A stretch of DNA of 64,000 nt from an uncultured Lachnospiraceae bacterium (GTDB lineage: Bacteria; Bacillota; Clostridia; Lachnospirales; Lachnospiraceae): NCBI GenBank assembly GCA_905203555.1, contig CAJKWK010000001.1, positions 1 to 64,000 on the forward strand. The letters run 5' to 3'. This document shows positions 45,883 through 54,887 of this stretch, in pieces. Position 1 is the stretch's first letter; each line of letters opens with the position of its first letter. The translations under genes and the position numbers were made by a program. Under the pieces are notes generated by a model. The model saw nothing but the letters and a program-made list of their open reading frames with translations, did no database searches and was not told where the DNA came from.

Positions 45883-45911
45883 AGTATAACACAACATATT
45901 GTGTTTCACAA
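45883..45911 (-). promoter_or_regulatory. Sigma-A promoter of nrdJ
   Basis: Minus-strand TTGTGA (45911-45906), 17 bases, TATACT (45888-45883). The -35 touches the T run of the htpG terminator. Confidence 0.65.
45888..45905. promoter_or_regulatory. Candidate NrdR box in the nrdJ promoter
   Basis: AACACAACATATTGTGTT is an 18-bp near-perfect palindrome resembling the NrdR box (ACACwATATaTwGTGT). It fills the spacer between -35 and -10. NrdR usually uses two boxes about 31 bp apart; the second is at best degenerate (near 45865). Confidence 0.65.
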
Positions 45912-45968
45912 TAAATAAAAAAAGATGTTTTGAAATCACTTTTCTAGCTGTAATCCCAAAACATCTTT
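45911..45968 (-). terminator. Rho-independent terminator of htpG
   Basis: Minus-strand AAAGATGTTTTG (45968-45957) pairs with CAAAACATCTTT (45932-45921) and is followed by a T-rich tract. Confidence 0.85.
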
Positions 45969-45999
45969 CCCTTTTATGCAATTTTAGCTGCGCTGTCTC

Positions 46000-48060
46000 T
46001 TACTTTGTCAGCAACATCATAATTTCATTACTTCTCTGTACAAATGCCGTCATTTCCTCCGGATTCAATGGTTTATGTGCCAGCATTGCCAGATCATACA
46101 ACTGTTTACAGATAATCGGCACACTCTTACTTCTCTTATGCTCTACCACAAATTTCACAAGCGGATGGTTTGCATTCAAAATCAATGTTGCCTGACCTCC
46201 GAACATCGCCGGATCCATACCTGCCATACCATACATCTTCATCATTTCCTGCATACGGCGGGATTCTTCTGAAAGAACTGCCATAGATGCAACATTCTCA
46301 TCTTTCAGATTCTCAACCTTCACTTCCAATTTGTCATTATTCAACTCTTTTCGGAAGATTTCTACAAGACTATCCGTTGTTTTCTGGAAATTCTCTTTTT
46401 CTTCTTCTGACACTTCTTCCTTCAACGCATCCAAAACATCTGCGTCAATTCTCTGGAACTTAATGTCCTCATTCTGCTGTTCCATATAAGTAACAAATGC
46501 AGTATCGATATTGTGGTTCAAAACAACCGCCTGCTGTCCCTGCTCCTTGAACATCTTCACATACTGACTCTGCTGCTGTTCATCGGTAACATAGTATACC
46601 GTCAGTTTCTCAGATTCTTTTTTCTCTGCATCCACAGTTTCAGCCTCGGTGTTCTCTGCTGTTTCTGCTGCGCTTTCTGCTTGTTCTTCTGTGTCTGTAA
46701 GTCCTTTTGCCTCTTTTTCCGCTTGAATATACTCTTCCAGAGTTACATAACTGTGCTCCAGATTTTTATATAAGATAGAATCCTTCACTTTCTTTCCGAA
46801 TTTTTCATCCTTCAGGCATCCAAACTTGATAAACGGACTGATGTCATCCCAATATTTCTCATAATTCTCGCGGTCTGTCTTAAACATACCATTCAGCTTA
46901 TCCGCAACCTTTTTCGAAATATAATCTGCCACTTTTCCAACAAATCCATCATTCTGCAATGCACTTCTGGATACGTTCAACGGCAGATCCGGACAATCGA
47001 TTACCCCTTTCAATACCATCAAGAATTCCGGAATCACTTCTTTGATATTATCTGCAATAAATACCTGATTATTATATAACTTGATCGTGCCCTCAATGGA
47101 ATCGTATTCTGTATTAATCTTCGGGAAATATAAAATTCCTTTCAAATTAAATGGGTAATCCATATTCAAATGAATCCAGAACAACGGCTCTTTATAATCC
47201 ATAAATACCTTGCGGTAAAATTCGATATAATCTTCCTTTTCACACTCGCTTGGATTCTTTGTCCACAACGGATGTATATCACTCAAAGAAACCGGACGTT
47301 TTACAATCTTTGCCTTCTGTTTCGGCTCGCCTTCCTCACCTTCTTTGACCTCTTCTGTAATATGCTCTACAACTTCATCCGTCTCCAGTACATCCGCTTC
47401 ATCAATCGTCTCATACTCCGGCTCTGCATTTGCCTTGGACAGGAAAATCTCAACAGGCATGAAGGAGCAATATTTCTCCAAAACTTCTCTTACACGATAT
47501 TCGTTGGAAAATTCCAGACAATCCTCATTCAGATACAGCGTAATCTCTGTACCTACTTCAGTTTTATTTCCGTCCTGCATCTCATACTCTGTACCGCCAT
47601 TGCTTACCCAGTGTACCGGCACTGCATCAGACTGATAAGAAAGTGTATCGATATGCACCTCGTCAGCCACCATAAATGCGGAATAAAATCCCAGTCCGAA
47701 ATGTCCGATCATCTCATCATCTGTTGTCTTATCTTTATACTTTTCCAAAAACTGTGTTGCACCGGAAAATGCAATCTGTGTAATATACTCTTCTACTTCA
47801 TCTGCAGTCATTCCAAGACCGTTATCAATAAACTTCAAAGTCTTCTCTTCCGGATTCACAATAACCTGAATCTTAGCCTTGTAATCCTCCGGCAGTTCAT
47901 ACTCACCCATCATGTCCAGCTTTTTCAACTTCGTGATTGCATCACAACCGTTAGATACCAATTCTCTGACAAAAATATCATGGTCTGAATATACCCATTT
48001 TTTTATAATCGGAAAAATGTTTTCACTGTCAATTGATAAGTTTCCTCTTTTTGTTCCCAT
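46000..48060 (-). CDS. htpG: Molecular chaperone HtpG (Hsp90)
   Basis: A 686-residue Hsp90. N-terminal ATPase domain with RELVSNGCDA (Asn/Asp pair), FIDNGLGMT and IGHFGLGFYSAF; middle domain from about 240; C-terminal dimerisation domain to the end. The acidic segment around residues 490-515 (TEEQAESAAETAENTEAE) is longer than in E. coli HtpG. The ATG at 48060 follows AAAGGAG at eight bases, in preference to a GTG overlapping the site. Upstream are a sigma-A promoter and a CIRCE element. Confidence 0.96.
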   Translation of the reverse strand: MGTKRGNLSIDSENIFPIIKKWVYSDHDIFVRELVSNGCDAITKLKKLDMMGEYELPEDYKAKIQVIVNPEEKTLKFIDNGLGMTADEVEEYITQIAFSGATQFLEKYKDKTTDDEMIGHFGLGFYSAFMVADEVHIDTLSYQSDAVPVHWVSNGGTEYEMQDGNKTEVGTEITLYLNEDCLEFSNEYRVREVLEKYCSFMPVEIFLSKANAEPEYETIDEADVLETDEVVEHITEEVKEGEEGEPKQKAKIVKRPVSLSDIHPLWTKNPSECEKEDYIEFYRKVFMDYKEPLFWIHLNMDYPFNLKGILYFPKINTEYDSIEGTIKLYNNQVFIADNIKEVIPEFLMVLKGVIDCPDLPLNVSRSALQNDGFVGKVADYISKKVADKLNGMFKTDRENYEKYWDDISPFIKFGCLKDEKFGKKVKDSILYKNLEHSYVTLEEYIQAEKEAKGLTDTEEQAESAAETAENTEAETVDAEKKESEKLTVYYVTDEQQQSQYVKMFKEQGQQAVVLNHNIDTAFVTYMEQQNEDIKFQRIDADVLDALKEEVSEEEKENFQKTTDSLVEIFRKELNNDKLEVKVENLKDENVASMAVLSEESRRMQEMMKMYGMAGMDPAMFGGQATLILNANHPLVKFVVEHKRSKSVPIICKQLYDLAMLAHKPLNPEEMTAFVQRSNEIMMLLTK

Positions 48061-48129
48061 TTGAAACACTCCTTTTTTATATACTCTTTCTATGTTGTTT
48101 AAATGAAACCTTCCTAGCGTCTAAAATGT

Positions 48130-48158
48130 ATTCTAATACAGCAATTTTTAAAAGTCAA
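48130..48158 (-). promoter_or_regulatory. Sigma-A promoter of htpG
   Basis: Minus-strand TTGACT (48158-48153), 17 bases, TAGAAT (48135-48130). Confidence 0.7.
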
Positions 48159-48165
48159 TAGAAAT

Positions 48166-48192
48166 TTAGCACTCTTTTCATGTGAGTGCTAC
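48166..48192. promoter_or_regulatory. CIRCE operator (HrcA site) upstream of htpG
   Basis: TTAGCACTC, nine bases, GAGTGCTAC: CIRCE with one mismatch at the last base. It ends seven bases upstream of the -35 hexamer, further upstream than usual. Confidence 0.9.
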
Positions 48193-48244
48193 TAATTCCG
48201 ATATTTTAAAAACTACGTGCATAAATAAAATCAAAAAGACATGC

Positions 48245-48274
48245 TTGAAAAATACAGAATCCCCTTGCTATAAT
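48245..48274 (+). promoter_or_regulatory. Promoter of the GNAT gene
   Basis: TTGAAA (48245-48250), 18 bases, TATAAT (48269-48274). Confidence 0.65.
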
Positions 48275-48315
48275 CTTAACTGTACAAACGATATTTCTAT
48301 AAAGGGGGCCTTATT

Positions 48316-48816
48316 ATGGCATTAAATTTCCAAGTCAAACAGGCAGTAACAGATGAACAATTGCAGCAAATTGCAGTTCTGGCAGACAGTATCTGGCATG
48401 AACACTTTACACCTATTATCGGCACAGAACAGGTCGTATATATGCTGGACAAATTCCAGTCTTTCCATGCGCTCAAAGAGCAGTTGAACAACGGATACGA
48501 ATATTATCAGCTCTTCGATGGCGAAAATTTCTGTGGATACTGCGGAATTCATCCGGAAGACGGAAAATTATTTCTAAGTAAATTATATTTAAAAAAAGAA
48601 GCCCGCGGGCGACATCTCGCCACACAGGCCTTTGCATTTTTAAAATCTCTCTGCCAAGAACGTGGATTGTGCTCCATCTGGCTGACATGTAACAAACACA
48701 ATGAAGGTTCTCTGGCTGTTTACCGCCATCTTGGTTTCCAAATAATTGACACACAAGAAGCAGAGATTGGAAATGGGTTCATTATGGATGACTATATTAT
48801 GGAATACCATATTTGA
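48316..48816 (+). CDS. GNAT-family N-acetyltransferase
   Basis: A 166-residue GNAT protein. The acetyl-CoA binding core is visible as LSKLYLKKEARGRHLATQAF (Q/RxxGxG/A-like loop in the ARGRHLA form) near residue 95, then IWLTCNKHNEGSLAVYRHLGF near 125-145, the usual N-x-x-A-x-x-x-Y helix. Substrate unknown. AAGGGGG lies before the ATG. It is transcribed divergently from htpG and converges on ctpA with only three bases between the stops. Confidence 0.88.
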   Translation: MALNFQVKQAVTDEQLQQIAVLADSIWHEHFTPIIGTEQVVYMLDKFQSFHALKEQLNNGYEYYQLFDGENFCGYCGIHPEDGKLFLSKLYLKKEARGRHLATQAFAFLKSLCQERGLCSIWLTCNKHNEGSLAVYRHLGFQIIDTQEAEIGNGFIMDDYIMEYHI

Positions 48817-48819
48817 AAA

Positions 48820-50010
48820 TTATTTTATTTCATTTCGTACTACATCCATTGCTTTCTCTAACTGATTATCATACTCCGGATTTGCCTCATCATAGGCAAA
48901 TTCCACTTCTACGTCCGGCGTAATTCCCTGCTTATTGATACTACGTCCACTAGGCAGGAAATACTCCGCCGTAGTCAGTTTCATACTTGTACCATCTCCC
49001 AGATTCAAAATATCCTGAACAACTCCCTTTCCATAGGTCGTCATTCCTACAATCTCACCAATTCCATAATCTTGAATCGCTCCGGAAAAAATCTCTGATG
49101 CGCTCGCACTGTATTGATTCACCAGTACTGCAAGCGGCTTATCAAATGCATGTTCACCATCGCAGGTATATTTTTCCTGCTCTCCATCCCGATTCCGAAT
49201 CGATACAACATCACCTTCCGGAAGCAGCATCTGCAGCATCTCTACGACCGTATCCAAATTTCCTCCCGGATTGTTTCGAATATCGATTACAAGTCCTTTC
49301 ATTCCCTGTGATTCCAATGCCTCCAGTCCTTCTCTGAACTGATCCACCGTCACATCATCAAATTCCTGAATATAGAGATATCCAATCCCATCGTCCTTCA
49401 TTTCATATTGAACTGTTACAGTCTTGACAATATCACGAACTGCCTTCAACTCAACATCTTTCCCGTCACGCAGCACATGCAGCACAACTTCCGTTCCCTG
49501 CTCTCCTTTGATCCAGGTCACAATTTCATCCAGACTCTCCTCCGTAATCCGATGATCATCAATCTGCACCAAAATATCGCCTTCTCGCATTCCCGCCTTT
49601 TCTGCCGGAGAATCTTCATATACCTGCGTAATTGTGATTGTTCCGCTCGTTGCGTCCTGAGAAAGCATTGCACCGATTCCATAGAACTCTCCGGATACAC
49701 TTTGGAATAATTCCTTTGTCTCCTCCTCTGTAAAATACATCGTATACGGATCCTGAAGTGCCGCCAGATAACCTGCATATAATCCTTCCGTCATCTGATC
49801 TTCATCCACCTCATCTTCATAAAGATAATAACGATCCACAATATTTTCCAGAAGATTTAATTTTTGTTCAATCTTTCCCTTTTCAGAAAATGCCGGCAGA
49901 ATTCCCAAGGATGAAACACCTTTTAAAAGTCCTCCTCCAAGCACAATCACACAAAACATTGTAAGGGCGCCAACAAGCGCCCCTTTTAAAAATCTGTTGT
50001 CTTTTTTCAT
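48820..50010 (-). CDS. ctpA: C-terminal processing peptidase (S41, CtpA)
   Basis: A 396-residue membrane-anchored S41 peptidase. One N-terminal membrane helix (about 10-30), PDZ domain (about 95-185), and protease core with GLVIDIRNNPGGNLDTVVEM, catalytic Ser in NQYSASASEIFSG and Lys in TYGKGVVQ. It trims exported proteins outside the membrane. It is the last gene of the ftsE-ftsX-M23 run, 20 bases after the M23 gene, suggesting that it may process or limit that hydrolase. Confidence 0.94.
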   Translation of the reverse strand: MKKDNRFLKGALVGALTMFCVIVLGGGLLKGVSSLGILPAFSEKGKIEQKLNLLENIVDRYYLYEDEVDEDQMTEGLYAGYLAALQDPYTMYFTEEETKELFQSVSGEFYGIGAMLSQDATSGTITITQVYEDSPAEKAGMREGDILVQIDDHRITEESLDEIVTWIKGEQGTEVVLHVLRDGKDVELKAVRDIVKTVTVQYEMKDDGIGYLYIQEFDDVTVDQFREGLEALESQGMKGLVIDIRNNPGGNLDTVVEMLQMLLPEGDVVSIRNRDGEQEKYTCDGEHAFDKPLAVLVNQYSASASEIFSGAIQDYGIGEIVGMTTYGKGVVQDILNLGDGTSMKLTTAEYFLPSGRSINKQGITPDVEVEFAYDEANPEYDNQLEKAMDVVRNEIK

Positions 50011-50030
50011 TATAGTCCAACCTTTTTAAA

Positions 50031-51137
50031 TTACAAATATAATAACGGATCTACCGCATTTCCATTTAATTCAACCTGAAAGTGGAGATGTGCTCCGAAT
50101 GAATTACCGGTATTTCCAACAACACCTACCTGTTGTCCTTTTTCCACATACTGCCCTTCTCTTACAGTATAGTAATCATGATGCATATATTTTGTGACCA
50201 ATCCATTTCCATGGTTAATAACGACCCAGTTTCCTGCGCTGTCACTCCATCTTGCATACATCACATACCCGGAATCCGCAGCATATGTAGGTGTTCCGGT
50301 CGGTGCGGCCAGATCCAATCCTTTATGGAACGAATTGTCAAAATCACGCCATCCAAACGTACTGGTAATTACCGCTCCCGGACAAGGATGTGAAAACTGT
50401 CCGTTTCCGGTTATCACATTGCCTGATGTCGGTGGTACATAACCTCCGGTACTGCCATTTTGCTGTTCCTGCTTTCTTCTTTCTTCCTCAGCCTGTGCGA
50501 TCAAAGTCTCCAGAACACTTGCATTGTCTCCGATTTCTTTTTCCAGATTTGTAATCTGCAGATTCTTTTCATCCAATAATTTCTGCACACTCGTCTGTTT
50601 TGTAATCAAGTCCTTCTGAAGTGTTTCCAGTTCTGTATACTCTTCTTTCAAAAGAGCCTCTTCTTTCTCCACTTCCTTTACAGCGTCTTGAAACTCCGTC
50701 AGCTGATCTCTGTCGTACTGTGACATCTGCTGCGCATACTCGGCTTTATTCAAAAAGTCTCCAATGCTCTCACTTTCAATCAATACTTCTAAAACTTTTG
50801 TACTTCCATTTTCATACATGAATTTGATTCGTTTCTTCATGTTTTCATATTGATTGTTTTCTTCTACTTTAGCTTGAAGCAGTTCTTCTTCCGCCTTTTC
50901 AATCTCTTCCTGCTTTTTCACAAGTTTTTCCTTAGAAGAATTCATATCTTTCACAATTGTATTCAGCTGATCTGTCAATGACTTCATTTCTTTTTCAGCG
51001 GCATTTTTCTTTTCTTTCAACTGATCTGCTTTTTCCTGAGCCTCATCAATCGTAACTGCCTGTACATTCATCACTGTCCCCAGACACAATGCAATCACAA
51101 GCAGGAGACTTCCCATCCGTCTTTTATATCTTTTCAT
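50031..51137 (-). CDS. M23 peptidase with coiled coil (EnvC/PcsB-like)
   Basis: A 368-residue secreted protein. Signal peptide (about 1-27, ending at VNVQA), a long coiled coil (about 30-220, KKNAAEKEMKSLTDQLNTIV), a Gly/Pro-rich linker, and a C-terminal M23/LytM domain (about 245-368). Zn ligands appear intact: H and D in SFHKGLDLAAP and HLHF. Such proteins are the extracellular partners of FtsEX that cut peptidoglycan at division. ATG at 51137 chosen next to AAGGTGAG. It follows ftsX by 37 bases. Confidence 0.92.
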   Translation of the reverse strand: MKRYKRRMGSLLLVIALCLGTVMNVQAVTIDEAQEKADQLKEKKNAAEKEMKSLTDQLNTIVKDMNSSKEKLVKKQEEIEKAEEELLQAKVEENNQYENMKKRIKFMYENGSTKVLEVLIESESIGDFLNKAEYAQQMSQYDRDQLTEFQDAVKEVEKEEALLKEEYTELETLQKDLITKQTSVQKLLDEKNLQITNLEKEIGDNASVLETLIAQAEEERRKQEQQNGSTGGYVPPTSGNVITGNGQFSHPCPGAVITSTFGWRDFDNSFHKGLDLAAPTGTPTYAADSGYVMYARWSDSAGNWVVINHGNGLVTKYMHHDYYTVREGQYVEKGQQVGVVGNTGNSFGAHLHFQVELNGNAVDPLLYL

Positions 51138-51174
51138 TTTACTCACCTTAATAATTTTTATCCCCTTTGTTTCA

Positions 51175-52128
51175 TCACACTTTCAGGTGCTTGCGTACAG
51201 TAAAGAAACTTCCTACAAATCCAATACCGACTCCCATCAACAGTCCGATTGGCAGCAGATAACGATATACGCTCATTACCGGAAGGAAATCAATAATATT
51301 AGTCAGAATACTAAATCTTTCCAGTATATACTCAACCGCTTTTCCATATAATACATACAAGAGAATCAGTGGGATAACCGCACCGACAATTCCCATGATC
51401 AAACCTTCGATTACGAATGGGGAACGTACCACAAAATCCTTTGCTCCGATATACTTCATAATTGCAATTTCTTCTTTTCGAACCGTAATACCCATAGAAA
51501 CCGTATTACTGATCAGGAAAATAGAAACTCCAAATAAGATTGCAATGATTGCTATAGAAACATATCCAACAAGCACGTTGACACTGGACAATGTATTTGC
51601 AACAACGTCTGATTTATTGACCTTTTTTACTCCGTCCAGACCTCGTGCAAATTTTACAAGATCCTGCTGTGTCTTTGAGAGGGAACGTCCCTGGGAGATA
51701 ACACTTGCTCCGTCGTCTTCGACTACCTTCATATATACTTCATAGTTGTCAGATCCTGCCAGCGGATTATCGTTCTTAAATCCCTCTGCAAGTTCCGGGT
51801 TATCTTTGAAATACTCTTTCTGGAACTTCTCCCATGCCTCATCTGCTGATACATAATTGACTTCCGACACATCTTCCCTGCTTTCCAGTTTCTCTCCAAT
51901 CTCTTCAATCTGAGATTGTGTTGCGTCTTCTTCAAAAAATACAGTGATTGCAACGCCTTCTTCTGCCGACTTAATAATATACTGAAAATTCAACAGTATG
52001 GAAAAGAATAAACCGAAAAGAAAAATACATGCTGACATCGTCGCCACAGCAGCCAGCGAAAACATTTTATTTCTTCCGATGTTCTTAACACCTTGTTTTC
52101 CTACGTATCCTAATGTACTAATCCTCAT
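51175..52128 (-). CDS. ftsX: Cell-division membrane protein FtsX
   Basis: A 317-residue FtsX. It has four membrane helices (about 20-45, 195-215, 240-262, 285-308), and a large extracellular loop after the first (about 50-190) that in this family contacts the M23 hydrolase. The start overlaps the ftsE stop by 11 bases. Typical N terminus GKQGVKNIGRNKMFSLAA. It couples ATP use by FtsE to hydrolase activation. Confidence 0.95.
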   Translation of the reverse strand: MRISTLGYVGKQGVKNIGRNKMFSLAAVATMSACIFLFGLFFSILLNFQYIIKSAEEGVAITVFFEEDATQSQIEEIGEKLESREDVSEVNYVSADEAWEKFQKEYFKDNPELAEGFKNDNPLAGSDNYEVYMKVVEDDGASVISQGRSLSKTQQDLVKFARGLDGVKKVNKSDVVANTLSSVNVLVGYVSIAIIAILFGVSIFLISNTVSMGITVRKEEIAIMKYIGAKDFVVRSPFVIEGLIMGIVGAVIPLILLYVLYGKAVEYILERFSILTNIIDFLPVMSVYRYLLPIGLLMGVGIGFVGSFFTVRKHLKV

Positions 52129-52804
52129 CTATATACCCACCTTTTTGTTCATCACTTACGATTACGCCCTGTTTCATCGTAATTACTCGTTCGTTCATTT
52201 CGTTTACGATTTCCTGGTTATGTGTTACAACAAGTACTGTCGTTCCACGTTCATTGGCCTCTTTCAACAGACTCATGATTTCCCATGAATTTGTCGGGTC
52301 TAAGTTACCAGTCGGCTCATCTGCCAACAAAATAGCAGGCTCATTGACAATCGCTCTTGCAATTGCTACACGCTGCTGCTCTCCACCGGAGAGTTCCTTT
52401 GGATAGGACTTATATTTCTGTGCCAGTCCAACCAGAGACAATGCTGCAGGTACCTTTCTCTTGATGACCCTGCTCGGTGTCTCTGTTACACGCAGTGCAA
52501 AAGCAATATTCTCATAAATATTTCGATCCTTCAGAAGACGGAAATCCTGGAACACAACGCCCAGACCTCTTCTGTACTTAGCAACATTTCGATGCTTCAT
52601 TCGATTCAGATTCTGCCCATTTACAATAATTGTACCTTCTGTGGGCTCCAATTCTTTCATGATCAAACGAATCAAAGTTGACTTACCAGAACCACTGTCG
52701 CCCACGATAAATACAAACTCTCCCCGTTCAATCTTTACAGAGACTCCATTCAGAGCCGCATGCCCTTTTGAGTACTCTTTCCTTACATTTTTTAATTCAA
52801 TCAT
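52118..52804 (-). CDS. ftsE: Cell-division ATP-binding protein FtsE
   Basis: A 228-residue ABC ATPase with Walker A GDSGSGKST near 36, signature ELSGGEQQRVAIARAI, Walker B LLADEPTGNLD. The N-terminal FtsE signature LKNVRKEYSKGHAALNGV and VVFQDFRLLKDRN are present. AGGAGG precedes the ATG. It heads ftsE-ftsX-M23-ctpA and follows the CdaR-type regulator gene by 31 bases. Confidence 0.96.
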   Translation of the reverse strand: MIELKNVRKEYSKGHAALNGVSVKIERGEFVFIVGDSGSGKSTLIRLIMKELEPTEGTIIVNGQNLNRMKHRNVAKYRRGLGVVFQDFRLLKDRNIYENIAFALRVTETPSRVIKRKVPAALSLVGLAQKYKSYPKELSGGEQQRVAIARAIVNEPAILLADEPTGNLDPTNSWEIMSLLKEANERGTTVLVVTHNQEIVNEMNERVITMKQGVIVSDEQKGGYIDED

Positions 52805-52835
52805 ATGCTCCTCCTAATTATCCTACTCCTAGCCT

Positions 52836-53927
52836 TTAATACTCCAGTGTTTCCATATACTTCATATACTTTACGACCATCAATGCAATCTTAAACGTAA
52901 TGGCATCTTCAAAAACACGTAAATCCAAGCCTGTACTTTTCTGGAGCTTATCCAAGCGATATACCAGTGTATTTCGATGAATGTAAAGCTGTCTGGATGT
53001 TTCCGATACATTCAGGCTATTCTCAAAAAACTTATTGATCGTTGCCAATGTCTCCTCATCGAATTCATCCGGAGATTTCCCCTCAAAAATCTCTTTGATA
53101 AACATCTTGCACAATGGCAGCGGAAGCTGATAGATCAAACGACCGATTCCGAGTGTGCTGTATGCTACAATATCCTTTTCATCAAAGAAAATCTTTCCCA
53201 CGTCTAAAGCCAGCTTTGCTTCCTTATAAGACTTGGATACTTCCTTGATATCATTTACCACTGTACCATACGCAATATGGATATGCTCATCCTTCGTCTC
53301 CTCCTGCAGAAGGGTCAGCATCTCTCTTGCCATCTTCTCTAATTCTCTGCTTCCATCTCTGGCTGACAGTTCTTTTACGACGATAATGTTCTTCTCATCT
53401 ACTGCGGTAATAAAGTCCTTCGCTTTTGTACCAAAAAGATTACGGACATTATCTAAAGCCGCACTGTCCTTTTCGTGCGATGTCTCAATAATAAAGATAA
53501 CACGTTTTACCTCTGTGTCAATATGTAATTTTTTTGCACGATTGTAAATATCCACCAAAAGTAAGTTGTCTAAAAGCAAGTTTTTGATAAAGTTATCCTT
53601 ATCAAACCGCTCCTTATATGCCACTAATAAATTCTGAACCTGGAATGCTGCCAGCTTTCCTAACATATAAGCCTCTTCATCCTCACCAACTGCAAGCAGA
53701 ATGTATTCCAGCTGCTGCTCATCAAATACTTTAAAGAACTGACACCCCTGTATCGTCTGACTCTCTGCCGGCGATTGTCCAAAAGAAAGAACCGCGCTTT
53801 CAAACTCCTGTCCATTCTCAATTGTTCCCGCCAGAACTTTTCCATCTGTATCATATACACAAAAATCAACCCGGCAGATTCCCTTTAATCCTTCTATTGT
53901 ATTCAGAAGTATTTGATTTGTAATCAT
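52836..53927 (-). CDS. CdaR/PucR-type transcriptional regulator
   Basis: A 363-residue protein with a C-terminal PucR helix-turn-helix (about 300-355, LNVSETSRQLYIHRNTLVYRL) and a GGDEF-like/CdaR middle domain. The N-terminal part (1-130) is a possible ligand-binding domain. CdaR in E. coli controls sugar-diacid use, but here the next genes are ftsEX, so the regulated target is uncertain. GGAGG marks the start, and a terminator lies upstream, so it may be first in the ftsEX transcript. Confidence 0.85.
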   Translation of the reverse strand: MITNQILLNTIEGLKGICRVDFCVYDTDGKVLAGTIENGQEFESAVLSFGQSPAESQTIQGCQFFKVFDEQQLEYILLAVGEDEEAYMLGKLAAFQVQNLLVAYKERFDKDNFIKNLLLDNLLLVDIYNRAKKLHIDTEVKRVIFIIETSHEKDSAALDNVRNLFGTKAKDFITAVDEKNIIVVKELSARDGSRELEKMAREMLTLLQEETKDEHIHIAYGTVVNDIKEVSKSYKEAKLALDVGKIFFDEKDIVAYSTLGIGRLIYQLPLPLCKMFIKEIFEGKSPDEFDEETLATINKFFENSLNVSETSRQLYIHRNTLVYRLDKLQKSTGLDLRVFEDAITFKIALMVVKYMKYMETLEY

Positions 53928-54036
53928 GACTACAACCTCCGCTCATCCACTTTACTCATGTGCATTTTTCACAAAGCTTTTGTGATGTAAAATATTTTTT
54001 CATACCTGTGTATTTTATATATTAATGCAAAAGCAC

Positions 54037-54078
54037 AAAAAAATAAAGAGGAAATCCATTTTTTTTATGCATTTCCTC
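54037..54078 (-). terminator. Terminator of the TagA-like gene
   Basis: GAGGAAAT (54048-54055) pairs with ATTTCCTC (54071-54078); on the minus strand a T-rich run of 11 bases follows. Confidence 0.85.
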
Positions 54079-54130
54079 ATACTTTTAACAAAATATTCAT
54101 TTTTTATGCCTATACAGAGTATACAAAAAA

Positions 54131-54796
54131 TTAATGTTTTTGCTTTTCAATCTGGTAGCAAAAAATCTTCTTCCGGATAAACGCTCCCAGTTTTCCGATT
54201 GGTTTCTTTTCCGCTAATCTTGCCAGCGAAAGAATTCCGCCGATCCAGAGTCTTGCATTCAACAGCGCCTTACTTCTGACTATGAAGTGCTCTCCATACG
54301 GAGAAGATAATCCGGACAAAATACAATCCGGTTCCACACCATTGATCTCATTAATAACCGTTTCCTCCGAACCATTCCCCGGAGAAAGAACTGCCTGTCC
54401 GGCAATCGCAAGACTATGCGAATATCCTTTCAGAAAATTTTTCATCTTCTCCAGTTCTTCTTCCCCTTCCGCCAGAAGATAGATTGTCTTTTTATTTTTC
54501 TTCAAATATCTAAAAAACATACGCAAAAATGTACGATTTTCCAAATCTTTGAGGATCATGCGATCACTGAGTTCCGTTGTTGCAAAAAGTGCTTTTTCTC
54601 CCGGCAGTACCAGATCCATCTGCTGTATCTGTTCTCTCCAGATCTCATCCTCTTTCTCTTGCATCAACAGCTCTAATGTCATAATCTCAACCGCATGCAC
54701 TGTCTCCGATTCCAGATACTGCATTGCAGTTTTCATTGTATCCTTTGCCGTAAGCACTGTAATGCCTATCCCAAATATGTTAATCTTTCGATTCAT
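54131..54796 (-). CDS. WecB/TagA/CpsF-like protein with degenerate active site
   Basis: A 221-residue protein with the layout of the WecG/TagA/CpsF glycosyltransferase family: N-terminal strand KINIFGIGITVLT, then the MDLVLPGEKALF segment, KTIYLLAEGEEELEKMKNFL and ILSGLSSPYGEHFIVRSKALLNARLWIGG. The family's LPDG Asp is replaced (LPGE) and the conserved Thr-x-Asn before it is also changed (IMTLEL). It may therefore be catalytically inactive. The ATG at 54796 follows GGGTGG. It has its own terminator. Confidence 0.65.
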   Translation of the reverse strand: MNRKINIFGIGITVLTAKDTMKTAMQYLESETVHAVEIMTLELLMQEKEDEIWREQIQQMDLVLPGEKALFATTELSDRMILKDLENRTFLRMFFRYLKKNKKTIYLLAEGEEELEKMKNFLKGYSHSLAIAGQAVLSPGNGSEETVINEINGVEPDCILSGLSSPYGEHFIVRSKALLNARLWIGGILSLARLAEKKPIGKLGAFIRKKIFCYQIEKQKH

Positions 54797-54887
54797 AATA
54801 TCCACCCGTTTCCTACTCCCAACCGTACAATTGTATCAAAAACTTTTTAAATGTTCAACCTTTTTTGGTACAATTTACGGTTTCGAC

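Noticed and set aside
45841..45920. A possible B12 riboswitch before nrdJ
   Set aside because: The leader is only about 35 bases and contains no B12-box-like conserved core.
45841..45981. N-terminal extension of nrdJ by 47 codons
   Set aside because: It would run through the nrdJ promoter and the htpG terminator; the ATG at 45840 has a good ribosome site.
47170..47988. A 272-codon plus-strand frame inside htpG
   Set aside because: Antisense to htpG, biased to Ile, Cys and Leu as expected for a reverse frame.
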